From NCBI GenBank assembly GCA_900468535.1, contig UBTY01000051.1, forward strand, positions 1 to 64,000: a stretch of 64,000 nucleotides of DNA. The letters are read 5' to 3'. The notes under the pieces are model-generated. The model saw nothing but the letters and a program-made list of their open reading frames with translations. It ran no database searches and was not told the DNA's origin. This DNA is from Hyphomicrobiales bacterium. Lineage in GTDB: Bacteria > Pseudomonadota > Alphaproteobacteria > Rhizobiales > Rhizobiaceae. Position 1 is the first letter of the stretch. Each line of letters starts with the position of its first letter. The position numbers were made by a program, and so were the translations under genes. Shown one piece after another: positions 52,152 through 60,780 of the stretch.

Positions 52152-53401
52152 TGTGCCATCGCCTGCTTGGCGGCGTAGGCAATGCTTTCGACAGCCTGGT
52201 CAACAGTCATCTGACCCTTGGCGGCGCTGTTGATTGCGGTGTTGACGCCGCTGGAGAACTGCGGATACCAGGGAGGCGTTCCCTGTGGGAACAACGCTTC
52301 AACTGTCTTCGACTGCGCGACGAGCGCGTCGCCGCTGTTCAGCTTTCCTTCCGAGTTGAGTTCGGCCAATGCCGAGGTGCGGGTCGGTAGGAAGCCGTTC
52401 GCCATGTTCTTCTTCTGGAACTCGCGGCTCGTGAACCATTTGACGAAGGCAACGGCTGCGTCCTTGTTGGGCGACACGCTCGGGATCGCAAGCGCCTCCG
52501 GCAGGCCGAAGCTGCGCGTCTCGCCGCTCTCGGTCGGAACCAGGATCGCCTCGACCTGGCCGGCCACCTTAGACTGCTTCGGATCGTTCATCTGGCCGAG
52601 ACGACCGGGTTCGCCCGAGATCATGATGCTGGTCAGGCCCTGGGAGAACATCCCTTCGTTGATCTGGCTATCCTTAAGACCGGTAGAGGCCGGATCGACC
52701 ATACCTTCCTTCAGAAGCATGAGTTCGAAGGCGAGCGCCTTGTAGCCGGCGGAATCCGGCTTCGTGAACAGCGGATTGAAGTCCTTGTCGAAGAGCTCGC
52801 CGCCGAATGCCTTGGTCAGAAGGTACCAGCTCGTGGAAGCGCCCTCGGTCGCCGAGACGGGCAGGCCGATAGGGTAGGTGGCGATGCCCTTTTCCTTAAT
52901 CTGCTTGGCGGCTGTCACCAGCTGGTCGAGCGTCTTTGGAGTTTCGGTGATGCCGGCATCGGCGAAGTGCTTCTTGTTGATGAGCATCACGCGGAAATCG
53001 TTCGAATAGGGAACGCCAAGCAGCTTTCCGTCTACCGTGAAAATCTTGGCGACGCCGATGTCCTTGACGGTGTCGGGATCGATCACGTCGTTCAGCGGCA
53101 TGTACCAGTCGGCCGCTGCGAACTGGCCGGTCCAGGACCAGTCGAATTCGGTCACGTCGGCCGGCGCCGTGCCGGCAACCAGTGCTGTCACCAGCTTCGG
53201 GCGGATGTCGTCCCAGGAGAGCGTCTGCAGGTCTACATGGATGCCGGTTTCGGCCTCGAACGCTGCGGCTATGTCGGCGCCCTGGGGCGACGGCATCAGT
53301 ACCGTGATCGATTCGCCCGCGAGGGGTTTGTCTTGCGCGGCGGCAGGTAGAGCAACAGCCATGGCGGCTGAAGCAAGCAGTGACAAGATCGTTTTACGCA
53401 T
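52148..53401 (-). CDS. extracellular sugar-binding protein of ABC transporter
   Basis: 417 residues from the ATG at 53401; signal peptide of about 22 residues (MRKTILSLLASAAMAVALPA). CUT1-type solute-binding protein: ITVLMPSPQGADIAAAFEAETGIHVDLQTLSWDD, DVTEFDWSWTGQFAAADWYMPL and EALAIPSVSPNKDAAVAFVKWFTSREFQ. Periplasmic; its ligand pocket is not readable, but gene company suggests an alpha-galactoside or amino-sugar glycoside. The gene between is the kinase, so the binding protein is third in the operon. Confidence 0.94.
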   Translation of the reverse strand: MRKTILSLLASAAMAVALPAAAQDKPLAGESITVLMPSPQGADIAAAFEAETGIHVDLQTLSWDDIRPKLVTALVAGTAPADVTEFDWSWTGQFAAADWYMPLNDVIDPDTVKDIGVAKIFTVDGKLLGVPYSNDFRVMLINKKHFADAGITETPKTLDQLVTAAKQIKEKGIATYPIGLPVSATEGASTSWYLLTKAFGGELFDKDFNPLFTKPDSAGYKALAFELMLLKEGMVDPASTGLKDSQINEGMFSQGLTSIMISGEPGRLGQMNDPKQSKVAGQVEAILVPTESGETRSFGLPEALAIPSVSPNKDAAVAFVKWFTSREFQKKNMANGFLPTRTSALAELNSEGKLNSGDALVAQSKTVEALFPQGTPPWYPQFSSGVNTAINSAAKGQMTVDQAVESIAYAAKQAMAQ

Positions 53402-53439
53402 GTTCCCATCCTTCTTTGTTATCAAGGCTTTACGTGAAT

Positions 53440-54390
53440 TTATTGCGCAAACGCCGCTTTTGCCGATGCGGCGACGTGCCCGATCCAGCCTTCGTCTATA
53501 GGCCAGTCGAGAAGTTGGGCGGCAGCAAAGAGCGCACCGCCAATCGGTGATAATTTCGGAACAATCGGTGGACGACCGATGCGTTTCTCCAGCGCGTTTA
53601 GGAGGATGGTGCTCCGGAATGTGCCACCGGCAAATGTCCAGTCGGACAAGGGCCCACAGTGACCGGCAATCGCGTGGTGATGTTTGGCGAGTTCGTCTGC
53701 TGCAAGGTCGAGCAGGCCAATGGCCGCCGCGTCGCCATCTAGCGCAGCGCGATCGACAACTGCGGACAAGGCGGCGATGCTCGACCGCTTCGCATCCGTT
53801 GTCGCCCAGGCGCCGAGGCTGTCCATGGGGTTTGTCGTATCGAGTTGAAGGTGATCAAAAACTGCCTTTGCCATTGTTGTCGGCGGCAGGCGACCATCAA
53901 GACTCTGACTGACCAGATTGAGCGCCAGTCGACCGATCCAGTAGCTGCTGCCTTCATCGCCGATGATGTCGCCCCAGCCGCCTGTCCGGGCGGGCGCGCC
54001 TTCTGCATTGCGAGCCCAGGCCATGGATCCGGTTCCGGAGAGGACGAGAATACCGGACCTGCCGGCGAGCGCGCCGAGGTGCGCGGCATCGACATCGTTG
54101 AGAACGCGCGTCCGTGCAGTCGGGAAGGACTGATCGATCGTCTCTTCGAGAAGGCTGGAGAGATGGTCGACCTCCCCGTAGACGGGCAACGCGGCCGCAA
54201 CGGCGGCCAGTCGCTTCTCGCCGCAAAACGGCGCGAGATGCGTCTCGAGTTCACTCCGCCAGCCGGGATTGTCCATGGCATTCACACCGCCGCCGAGACC
54301 GGTGCGAAGAATGTTTCCGCTGCGATCGGCAAGCGCCACCATCACTTTGGTGCCACCGCCATCGATGCCGAGGATCAGATCATCGCTCAA
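53440..54390 (-). CDS. BadF/BadG-type sugar kinase (GlcNAc-kinase-like)
   Basis: 316 residues of the ASKHA fold. ATP-binding phosphate-1 motif LGIDGGGTKVMVALADRSGN; sugar/phosphate-2 region GILVLSGTGSMAW; GGWGDIIGDEGSSYWIGRLA, typical of N-acetylglucosamine kinases; and adenosine motif FAGGTFRSTILLNALEKR. It would phosphorylate an amino sugar (GalN, GlcNAc or GalNAc), feeding AgaS. Its ATG (54390) overlaps the deoR stop. It precedes the binding-protein gene by 38 bases. Confidence 0.88.
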   Translation of the reverse strand: MSDDLILGIDGGGTKVMVALADRSGNILRTGLGGGVNAMDNPGWRSELETHLAPFCGEKRLAAVAAALPVYGEVDHLSSLLEETIDQSFPTARTRVLNDVDAAHLGALAGRSGILVLSGTGSMAWARNAEGAPARTGGWGDIIGDEGSSYWIGRLALNLVSQSLDGRLPPTTMAKAVFDHLQLDTTNPMDSLGAWATTDAKRSSIAALSAVVDRAALDGDAAAIGLLDLAADELAKHHHAIAGHCGPLSDWTFAGGTFRSTILLNALEKRIGRPPIVPKLSPIGGALFAAAQLLDWPIDEGWIGHVAASAKAAFAQ

Positions 54391-55181
54391 GACTTTGCTC
54401 CGCGATCAGCAAAAACGGTCTCGACGCCACGTTCGGTGAGCTGGGCGCGCCAGTCTTTCGACAGATCGGCATCGGTGATCAGCTTTGCGCTGTTCAAGGG
54501 GGCAACCCTGTAGGTGGCAGTCGTGCCGAATTTCGAAGAATCCGCCAGAACGAACCGATTGGTGGAGCGCGTGAGCATCTTCCTGTTGAGGCTGGCTTCG
54601 GCACTGTCCACGCTGTAGATCGCGCCATCGGCGCTTATAGCACTTGCGCCGAGAAACAGCTGGTCGAACCAGATCGTCTCCAGCATGGCTTCTGCCTGCG
54701 GACCAACGAGCGATGCGTTTTCGCTGCGCAACTGCCCGCCGAGGAGGACGACATCGAGGTTCGGGACGTTCATGAACTCCTGCGCCACGATCAGGCCGTT
54801 CGTGAAGATGCGAAGCGGCATGGGATTGATGCGGATCAGCTTGGCAAGCTGAAGCACTGTCGTGCCAGCATCGAGGAAGATCGCGGTCCGCGGAGTGAGG
54901 CGTTCATAGGCGGCGTTCGCAATGGCGCGCTTGGCGGCCAACTGACGCTTCTCGCGCTCCTGAAACGCAAGCTCCACCGAAGAACCCTCGGCAATGCGGG
55001 CGCCCCCGTGAACGCGATCGATGGCGCCTGCGTCTTGCAGAAGTTGGAGATCGCGCCGGACGGTCGCAAGCGATGCGCCGACGGCATCCGCGATGTCCTG
55101 GATCGTGGAGAAGCCATTGGCATAGAGATGACTGCGGATGAGATCCTGCCGATCAGTCTTGACGCCGCCACCCTGGTTCAC
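54387..55181 (-). CDS. DeoR/GlpR-family transcriptional regulator
   Basis: 264 residues from a GTG at 55181, six bases after GGGAG; longer upstream frame disregarded. N-terminal HTH DRQDLIRSHLYANGFSTIQDIADAVGASLATVRRDLQLLQDAGAI, then RVHGGA linker and the DeoR effector domain (phosphosugar binding; FLDAGTTVLQLAK, DLVFLGA equivalents LFLGASAISADGAIY, TLADSSKF equivalents LADSSKFG). It heads the operon and is probably induced by a pathway sugar phosphate. Likely operator at 55245-55275. Confidence 0.92.
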   Translation of the reverse strand: MNQGGGVKTDRQDLIRSHLYANGFSTIQDIADAVGASLATVRRDLQLLQDAGAIDRVHGGARIAEGSSVELAFQEREKRQLAAKRAIANAAYERLTPRTAIFLDAGTTVLQLAKLIRINPMPLRIFTNGLIVAQEFMNVPNLDVVLLGGQLRSENASLVGPQAEAMLETIWFDQLFLGASAISADGAIYSVDSAEASLNRKMLTRSTNRFVLADSSKFGTTATYRVAPLNSAKLITDADLSKDWRAQLTERGVETVFADRGAKS

Positions 55182-55240
55182 CGTGTGCTCCCATTCTTGA
55201 TTTCGAATTTCACTCAGATTTCCACTGAAAAGGATCAATG

Positions 55241-55275
55241 TCAATCATAATAATGATCTTTTATGATCGTTTTGT
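55241..55275. promoter_or_regulatory. candidate DeoR operator
   Basis: Upstream of deoR the sequence holds ATCAT (55244-55248) and ATGAT (55253-55257) as an inverted repeat and a further ATGATC ten bases on (55263-55268), plus GATC repeats. Spaced AT-rich repeats of this kind are typical of DeoR sites. It lies 60-90 bases before the operon start. Confidence 0.4.
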
Positions 55276-55291
55276 TTGGTCGCAAAGAAAA

Positions 55292-55314
55292 CGGCGCCTT
55301 CGAAAAAGGCGCCG
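55292..55314 (-). terminator. intrinsic terminator of the GH4 gene
   Basis: Perfect 9-bp stem CGGCGCCTT (55292-55300) and AAGGCGCCG (55306-55314), 5-base loop, then T-rich TTTTCTTT on the minus strand. It lies 22 bases after the minus-strand stop of the GH4 gene (55337). It separates that gene from the deoR operon. Confidence 0.8.
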
Positions 55315-55336
55315 CTGATGGGAGGGAAGGGCGTGT

Positions 55337-56653
55337 TCAGTGATACTTGGGCAGAAGGTTACCGTGCTTTTCGATCAGATCGTCGACCATGCGCCAGATT
55401 TCGTCAGGTGAAAGTTCGGCGGATGTGTGCGGATCCAGAAGGGCAGCCTGATAGATCCGGTCTCGGTTGCCAGTCAGCGCGGCTTCCACGGTGAGTTCCT
55501 GCACCGAAATGCTCAGCCGCATGACGGCTGCCAGCTGTGACGGGATCCTGCCGATCCTCGTTGGTTGGATACCATTGCGGTCGACGTGGCACGGAACTTC
55601 CACGATGCATTCCGGCGGAAGATTTTCGATCAGGCCGTTGTTTGGAACATTGCCATAAATCAGCGCTGGCTTGCCGGTCACCGCGGCGTTGATGATGCCG
55701 GCCGCATATTCGTTGCTCCGGCAGACGTCGATCGGTTTGCCTCCTTCGAGATCCTGGCGCAGGGCATGCCACTCGGCGATCTGCACCTCGCACCGGCGGA
55801 TATATTCGTCGAGCGGTATGTTAAGCTGGTCCACCAGTTCCGGCCGGCGGTCCTTGATGTACCATGACGTATATTCGGAAAAATGCTCGCTGGATTCGGT
55901 CACGAAATAACCGAGCCGCTTCAGCGTGTCGAAACGGACCCGGTCGTCGGCCGGAACCTTTCCTTCGGCGCCGAGTGCCTTCAGCCTGGGATAGAGGTCT
56001 TCACGGCCACCATTGGCGCCGATCTTCTCGTATTTGAGAAAAAAGGCGATGTGATTGATGCCGGCCGAGATGTAGTTGATATCGTCGATGTTCTCGCCGA
56101 GGCAGCTGGCGAGATGGCCTGCCGTATGCTGGACACTGTGACACAAGCCTACGTTCCGTATGCCGGGCGCAATTTCCTTGATGGCCCAGCAGTTGATCGC
56201 CATCGGGTTGACGTATTGCATCAGCAACGCATTCGGGCAGACGTCCTCCATGTCGCGGCAGATCGCTTCCAGGACCGGAATTGTTCGCAGCCCGCGGAAG
56301 ATGCCGCCGATACCGAGCGTGTCGGCAATCGTCTGTCGCAAACCATATCTTTTGGGAATCTCGAAATCGGTAACGGTCGCCGGCTTGTAGCCGCCGACCT
56401 GCATCATGAGGATCACGAAATCCGACCCCTTCAACGCCTGCTGACGATCGAGCGTCGCTTCGATACGCACAGAGTTGAGTTTCAGCGCCTCGCATATGCG
56501 TCGCGCAACGATCTCTGATGTCTTAAGGCGCTCGGGATCGATATCGAACAGGCTGATGACATAATCATGGTCGGATGGGGTCGACAGGACATCACCAAGG
56601 ATGTTCTGGGCAAACACTGTGCTTCCGGCTCCGACAAGGCAAATTTTGGGCAT
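55337..56653 (-). CDS. family 4 alpha-glycosidase (MelA/AglA type)
   Basis: 438 residues from the ATG at 56653 with AGAGGAGAA upstream. NAD-binding start MPKICLVGAGSTVFAQNILG; metal ligands Cys171 in GLCHSVQ and His201 in GINHIAFF. The CHSV motif marks the alpha-glucosidase/alpha-galactosidase subgroup, which acts on non-phosphorylated substrates, unlike the CDMP or CNxP phospho-glycosidases. GH4 enzymes use NAD and Mn in an oxidation-elimination mechanism. Cytoplasmic, so it would cleave an imported alpha-glycoside. Divergent from its likely regulator at 56752. Confidence 0.9.
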   Translation of the reverse strand: MPKICLVGAGSTVFAQNILGDVLSTPSDHDYVISLFDIDPERLKTSEIVARRICEALKLNSVRIEATLDRQQALKGSDFVILMMQVGGYKPATVTDFEIPKRYGLRQTIADTLGIGGIFRGLRTIPVLEAICRDMEDVCPNALLMQYVNPMAINCWAIKEIAPGIRNVGLCHSVQHTAGHLASCLGENIDDINYISAGINHIAFFLKYEKIGANGGREDLYPRLKALGAEGKVPADDRVRFDTLKRLGYFVTESSEHFSEYTSWYIKDRRPELVDQLNIPLDEYIRRCEVQIAEWHALRQDLEGGKPIDVCRSNEYAAGIINAAVTGKPALIYGNVPNNGLIENLPPECIVEVPCHVDRNGIQPTRIGRIPSQLAAVMRLSISVQELTVEAALTGNRDRIYQAALLDPHTSAELSPDEIWRMVDDLIEKHGNLLPKYH

Positions 56654-56705
56654 GTGGTTCTCCTCTGGTGGGCGAACCTTGTCATGCCTCATTCCAATCG
56701 GGATT

Positions 56706-56725
56706 TTCTTCCTGCTATAGAAGAA
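56706..56725. promoter_or_regulatory. inverted repeat between GH4 and AraC genes
   Basis: TTCTTC (56706-56711) and GAAGAA (56720-56725) with an 8-base spacer, centred in the 98-base divergent gap. A likely operator for the AraC protein or control element for both genes. Confidence 0.45.
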
Positions 56726-56751
56726 ATTATTCTCGAATCGGAGCATCGCCT

Positions 56752-57603
56752 ATGAAAGTGGAGGAGACGAGTGCATCGGGGCGATGGGTTGCGTCACCGC
56801 GAGACTTTCTAGTGGAACAGCATATGGCGGACACGATGACGTCTGCGCATTGGCACGATCACATCGAGATCAATCTGCTTCTTGAGGGGGCGATGACCTA
56901 TCTCTTCAATGGGAAGCAGGAGGACGTGGAGGCGGGCCGCCTTGTGTTGTTCTGGGCTGCGATCCCTCATCAAACGGTTCTGGTCACGCCGGATTCTCCC
57001 CTGATCTGCATCTATCTGCCGCTTGCTGATTTTCTGGCCCTTCCTATCGACATCACCGCGCGGCAGGATGTCCTGCAAGGGACATTCATTCATCAAGCGA
57101 GCCCGCCTGAAGGGGTTTCTGTTTCAGGTGCGCGATGGGTCCACGAATGGAGTGCCGGCGATCCGGCGCGTCGGCAGTTGGTGATCGATGAGGTCGCCCT
57201 TGCCGTGCGGCGACTGATCATGGATCATGCAGACGGCGAAGCGCGCCGCAGCGTTGCGGCGGCTTCGACGAGCCCGAGCATCCGGCACGCTCAGGCCCTG
57301 ACCGAACTGATCGCGAGGCACTATAGCGAAGCGTTGACACTCCAATCGATCGCAAATCTCGCTCGCATTCATCCGACGACTGCAAACAGGGCTTTCCGCG
57401 AGGTGTTCGGAATTTCGGTCATGGAATATCTCACCCGCTTCCGGCTTTCGCGGGCGATGCAGCGGCTGGCCGAGACAGACGATCCGATCGTACAGATAGC
57501 GCACGACAGCGGGTTCGGCTCCAACGCACGTTTCTACCATGTCTTCAAGGAACGCACCGGCAATACGCCGCGGCAATTTCGGATGGCCGCGCGGATAAGG
57601 TGA
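56752..57603 (+). CDS. AraC-family transcriptional regulator
   Basis: 283 residues from the ATG at 56752. N-terminal cupin sensor (HWHDHIEINLLLEGAMTYLFN, AGRLVLFWAAIPHQ) and a C-terminal double helix-turn-helix (about 185-283): LQSIANLARIHPTTANRAFREVFGISVMEYLTRFRLSRAMQRL, then DPIVQIAHDSGFGSNARFYHVFKERTGNTPRQFR. The layout fits MelR-like regulators of alpha-galactoside genes. Divergent from the GH4 gene; it probably activates it in response to the sugar. Confidence 0.9.
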   Translation: MKVEETSASGRWVASPRDFLVEQHMADTMTSAHWHDHIEINLLLEGAMTYLFNGKQEDVEAGRLVLFWAAIPHQTVLVTPDSPLICIYLPLADFLALPIDITARQDVLQGTFIHQASPPEGVSVSGARWVHEWSAGDPARRQLVIDEVALAVRRLIMDHADGEARRSVAAASTSPSIRHAQALTELIARHYSEALTLQSIANLARIHPTTANRAFREVFGISVMEYLTRFRLSRAMQRLAETDDPIVQIAHDSGFGSNARFYHVFKERTGNTPRQFRMAARIR

Positions 57604-57719
57604 CTGAGCACCGCTATCACCTGGAGATTTTTCCAGGATGCAACGTGTCGAAAATAACAATCTTGCCACATCGACGTGACGCAATATGTCTTAGACTTAG
57701 TCCCTAGGAGGCAAAGCCC

Positions 57720-58853
57720 ATGAACTCTCCTGGCCAAAGCTTGTCGGCGAAAAAGGTCCTTGTGGTCGAGGACGACTTCTATGTTGCGAGTGATCTGGCA
57801 TCCCGCCTTCGGTCAATCGGTTTCGAGGTAGTCGGTCCGTGTCCTCGCGTCGATCAAGCGTTGGCGGCGGTTGCCACGACGCGAGATCTCGGGGCTGCAG
57901 TGCTCGACATCAATCTCGATGGCGAGACCGTTTTCCCGGTCGCGGATGCGCTGGAGAGATTGGGTTTGCCTTTCATATTTGCGACTGGGTACGACCCTGA
58001 CCGCGTGCCTTCCCGTCATTCGGGAACGCTGGTCCTACGCAAGCCGCTTGAAGAGGATGCCATTGCAGCCGCCCTGATGGATACTCTTCCCGCCAGATCG
58101 GTTGATAGTAGCGAGGCGCGCGGCAACGAAATCCTCGCCAGGCTTGGGGAAGCCAAATTGAGGGAAATGTTGAGCTCGCTTCAAAGGGTCTACCTTCCGC
58201 GCGGTGCTGTGCTCGAGGTCCCACGTCAGGCTGTCTCGCGCGTTTACTTTCCCTTGGACTGCGTCCTGTCACTCATTGTCGTCGGTCGCGACGGGACCCG
58301 CATTGAGACAGGACTGATCGGCAAGGAGGGTCTATCCGGCTTCGGTCTCGTTGAAGGCGATGGACATACGCCCTACGAGTTGGTCAATCAGATAGAGGGC
58401 TTTACGCTTTCTATGCAGGCAAGCGCCTTTGTCCCACTGCTCGATGCCACGCCTGTCTTGGAAATGCTGGCGCGACGGTTTTCGCGGGCACTCAGTGTCC
58501 AGGTTAGCCACACGGCGCTGGCCAATGGACGCTTCAATGTCCAGGCTCGTCTAGCACGTTGGCTTCTTATGATCCACGACCGTATCCCGAAGGATACATT
58601 TGACCTCACGCACGATTACCTCGCAATCATGCTGGGGGTCCGAAGGCCCTCCGTCACGGATGCGTTGCACATACTGGAGGGCAAGAAGGGGATTAGGTCG
58701 ACGCGCAGTAGCATCCGCATATTGGACCGTGAGATCCTGAAGTCGCTCGCGGGCGAAGCTTATGGCGGCCCCGAGGAGAGCTATGCGCGGGTCATGGAAC
58801 TGCCGCTCACCGGACGAACGATGACGGCGAGGTCATCTCTGGCCCTCATCTGA
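57720..58853 (+). CDS. response-regulator/Crp fusion transcription factor
   Basis: 377 residues, AGGAGG just upstream. Residues 12-125 are a receiver: VLVVEDDFYV, phospho-acceptor Asp63 in LDINLDGE, ATGYDPDRVPSRH and LRKPLE. Residues about 145-260 resemble a Crp cyclic-nucleotide domain (YLPRGAVLEVPRQAVSRVYF, SLIVVGRDGTRIETGLIGKEGLSG). About 275-350 is a Crp HTH (FNVQARLARWLLMIHDRIPK, LTHDYLAIMLGVRRPSVTDAL). So a phosphorylation input sits on a Crp/Fnr-type output. The receiver resembles partners of HWE kinases; no kinase is adjacent. Confidence 0.9.
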   Translation: MNSPGQSLSAKKVLVVEDDFYVASDLASRLRSIGFEVVGPCPRVDQALAAVATTRDLGAAVLDINLDGETVFPVADALERLGLPFIFATGYDPDRVPSRHSGTLVLRKPLEEDAIAAALMDTLPARSVDSSEARGNEILARLGEAKLREMLSSLQRVYLPRGAVLEVPRQAVSRVYFPLDCVLSLIVVGRDGTRIETGLIGKEGLSGFGLVEGDGHTPYELVNQIEGFTLSMQASAFVPLLDATPVLEMLARRFSRALSVQVSHTALANGRFNVQARLARWLLMIHDRIPKDTFDLTHDYLAIMLGVRRPSVTDALHILEGKKGIRSTRSSIRILDREILKSLAGEAYGGPEESYARVMELPLTGRTMTARSSLALI

Positions 58854-59212
58854 ACGGAGGTAGCGGTCGGACAACGTATCGCGAGCAAGCTGCGACCATG
58901 TGGTTGAAGCCCGTCGTCATATCGATCCAACGGGGTCGGAACACGACCCAACTGAGCTGCTTGAACGTGGGATTACCGGCGAAGTCTCCAAACCTTGAGA
59001 AGATATGATCACTGTCTTCCGGGCCGGGTATTTATCAAGCTAAAGCGCCGGCCAATCATTTCCGGCGCAGCGCCGCCGGAAATGAAAGTCGGCCAGAAGA
59101 TATTCGCGATCCCGCTATACCCCCCGGCGGTGACGGTTGCCGGTTCTACGCTTTTTACTGCACAGCGAACTGAAGGGTTAGCGCCACAGCTCCTCTACCG
59201 CCGCCTCGACCC
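58854..59212. other. 359 bp intergenic region with strong hairpin
   Basis: Holds a perfect 11-bp inverted repeat CATTTCCGGCG (59057-59067) and CGCCGGAAATG (59074-59084) with a 6-base loop. It may be a terminator for transcripts from either side or a palindromic repeat element. Nothing else seen. Confidence 0.5.
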
Positions 59213-59656
59213 TTATCGGGTCGCTCCTAATAGCCAAGCGACGGCGGCAACGATGCCGACTGCCGTGAGGGGATGCTGTCGGACGATCTCTCCCATGCTC
59301 TGAACAGCTGTTTTGGCGTCAGACTTTGTGGCCGCCACGGCGCCGCTGGCAACCTCGGAAGCGTGGTCTGACAGGCGCAATGCGTCGCGCCGAAGCGCGC
59401 GAACTCTGCTTCTGTTGTCGTGACGTAGCTCTCCCGTTGACCTAAGGGCCTCTTCGACAAGGGGATACTCCTCGTCTACAGGAGCGACTTTGGTATCGAC
59501 CACAGTCGCTGTCGATAACTGGGTCGCCGATACCGGATCCGATGCGGGAAAGGTATCTTCAAGGCCTTGATCAAGGGCATCCTCGTCTCCGGTTCGTCGT
59601 CGGGCTTTGTCGGCATTGTACGATCGGACGGCCGGGGATTTGTTCGGATCTGGCAT
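59213..59656 (-). CDS. hypothetical protein with C-terminal membrane anchor (DUF883-like)
   Basis: 147 residues (MPDPNKSPAVRSYNADKARR), GGAGGAAA upstream. N-terminal half is acidic and Asp/Ala rich, with ALDQGLEDTFPASDPVSATQ, a motif seen in small alphaproteobacterial stress proteins. The C-terminal half is a helical repeat (ASEVASGAVAATKSDAKTAVQSMGEIVRQHP) ending in a membrane helix TAVGIVAAVAWLLGA, as in DUF883/ElaB-type ribosome-binding membrane proteins. A near-EcfG promoter (TGTT) is 24 bases upstream. Confidence 0.7.
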   Translation of the reverse strand: MPDPNKSPAVRSYNADKARRRTGDEDALDQGLEDTFPASDPVSATQLSTATVVDTKVAPVDEEYPLVEEALRSTGELRHDNRSRVRALRRDALRLSDHASEVASGAVAATKSDAKTAVQSMGEIVRQHPLTAVGIVAAVAWLLGATR

Positions 59657-59679
59657 GGTTTCCTCCTGTGTTGGAGGAA

Positions 59680-59704
59680 AACATTCTTGGGCGCATTCGG
59701 TTCC
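59680..59704 (-). promoter_or_regulatory. possible EcfG-type promoter (GGAAC-N16-TGTT)
   Basis: Minus strand GGAAC (59704-59700), 16-base spacer, TGTT (59683-59680), 24 bases before the DUF883-like gene start: the right spacing with one minus-10 mismatch. Confidence 0.5.
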
Positions 59705-59937
59705 TATTCCTTACTGCGGCAGTATGTTTTTCGGATTTCGGGAACCGCGAGCCGGAGTTCAGGATCGGGTTTGCAAGATTCTGGGCGGTCAACCGATCGA
59801 GACCAACCTTTTCTGAAGCTAGTCTTCTAAGTTTGGCTTGCCTGTCGCCCGTTATTTGCGGCGCCGACGAACGGCCTGACCGGCTCCTCCGTCGGCATCT
59901 CCGGGCGATAAGCCTAGATCAGAGCTGGGTCCAGTTC

Positions 59938-60390
59938 TCAGTCTGGCTGTACTGGCCGTATGGTATCGACCGAAATGGTACCCTCGATCACACCGCGGGG
60001 AATATCTGTTCGACCTCGCTCGATTTCGACCACTGTGTAGAGCTTGTCGTCGCGAAAGGCGCTTGCGTTGGCGGTCGTTACGTCCTCCGCTGGAGCAGCG
60101 TCTACCTCCATGAAGTCAAGTTCTCGGCTCGCAGCAACGATTCTTGCATCACCAGCCGTTCGGGCCGCGACTATAACGACGCCGTGGCCAGGGGAATTTG
60201 CCCAACGTGGATCGTCTGCTGCCGCAATCGGCTCCAGGCGATAAACGGAAAGAGGTTCTGACCCATTTCCTTTTGTACCCTCGGCCGCTGCGTCCAATAT
60301 CTGGGCCTGACTTTCGACCGAAGCGCCGAAAGTGTTTCGCGTTGTTGCGTTGTTGTAGTCGCTGCCGCCTGCCTTGGACACGTTAGACAT
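59938..60390 (-). CDS. hypothetical protein
   Basis: 150 residues from the ATG at 60390 (MSNVSKAGGSDYNNATTRNT), seven bases after AAGGAG. N-terminus low complexity; the body PLSVYRLEPIAAADDPRWAN, then SPGHGVVIVAARTAGDARIVAASRELDFMEVDAAPAEDVTT and YTVVEIERGRTDIPRGVIEGTI looks like a folded alpha-beta protein. No family recognised. An EcfG-like promoter with a CGAAC minus-35 (60418-60442) lies 28 bases upstream. Confidence 0.6.
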   Translation of the reverse strand: MSNVSKAGGSDYNNATTRNTFGASVESQAQILDAAAEGTKGNGSEPLSVYRLEPIAAADDPRWANSPGHGVVIVAARTAGDARIVAASRELDFMEVDAAPAEDVTTANASAFRDDKLYTVVEIERGRTDIPRGVIEGTISVDTIRPVQPD

Positions 60391-60417
60391 GATCATGCTC
60401 CTTTTGTTCGCTAGAAC

Positions 60418-60442
60418 AACGGTTGACAAGACGACTGGTTCG
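60418..60442 (-). promoter_or_regulatory. possible EcfG-type promoter (CGAAC-N16-CGTT)
   Basis: Minus strand CGAAC (60442-60438), 16-base spacer, CGTT (60421-60418), 28 bases before the gene at 60390. One mismatch in the minus-35. Confidence 0.45.
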
Positions 60443-60780
60443 GGCGGGTCGCATATTTACGCGCTTGCACAGTGCGTCATCGAAGGGAGCTGCTCTCAAG
60501 GACACGTATGCGAAGCTGACGCCCTCCGCGAGCAGCCAACTATTGGGGCCTGAGCGCTACCCGTTGCTCGATTTCACTCCCGCCTTCAAGAGACGTGGGC
60601 CAAGCTTTTACCGAGCAACGCCCGCCACTTGATTGAGATCGGATCACACGAACAAGGATTTTTCCAATGCGTCCGCCGTCTCGTCGCCCCGATGACCGGA
60701 GCGTCCCGATGCAATGGGCCGAGCCCTGGTGAGGTCGGTCGTCCAATCTGGCACTGTTGCAGGATACGATCGCTCGGGCG

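Noticed and set aside
50377..52203. 608-codon open frame spanning both permease genes
   Set aside because: The part upstream of 51234 is Arg/Pro-rich shadow of the partner permease. The real start is MKPTLL at 51234, overlapping the partner stop.
53845..55250. Long plus-strand frames opposite BadF and DeoR genes
   Set aside because: GC-skewed shadows of minus-strand genes with clear family motifs.
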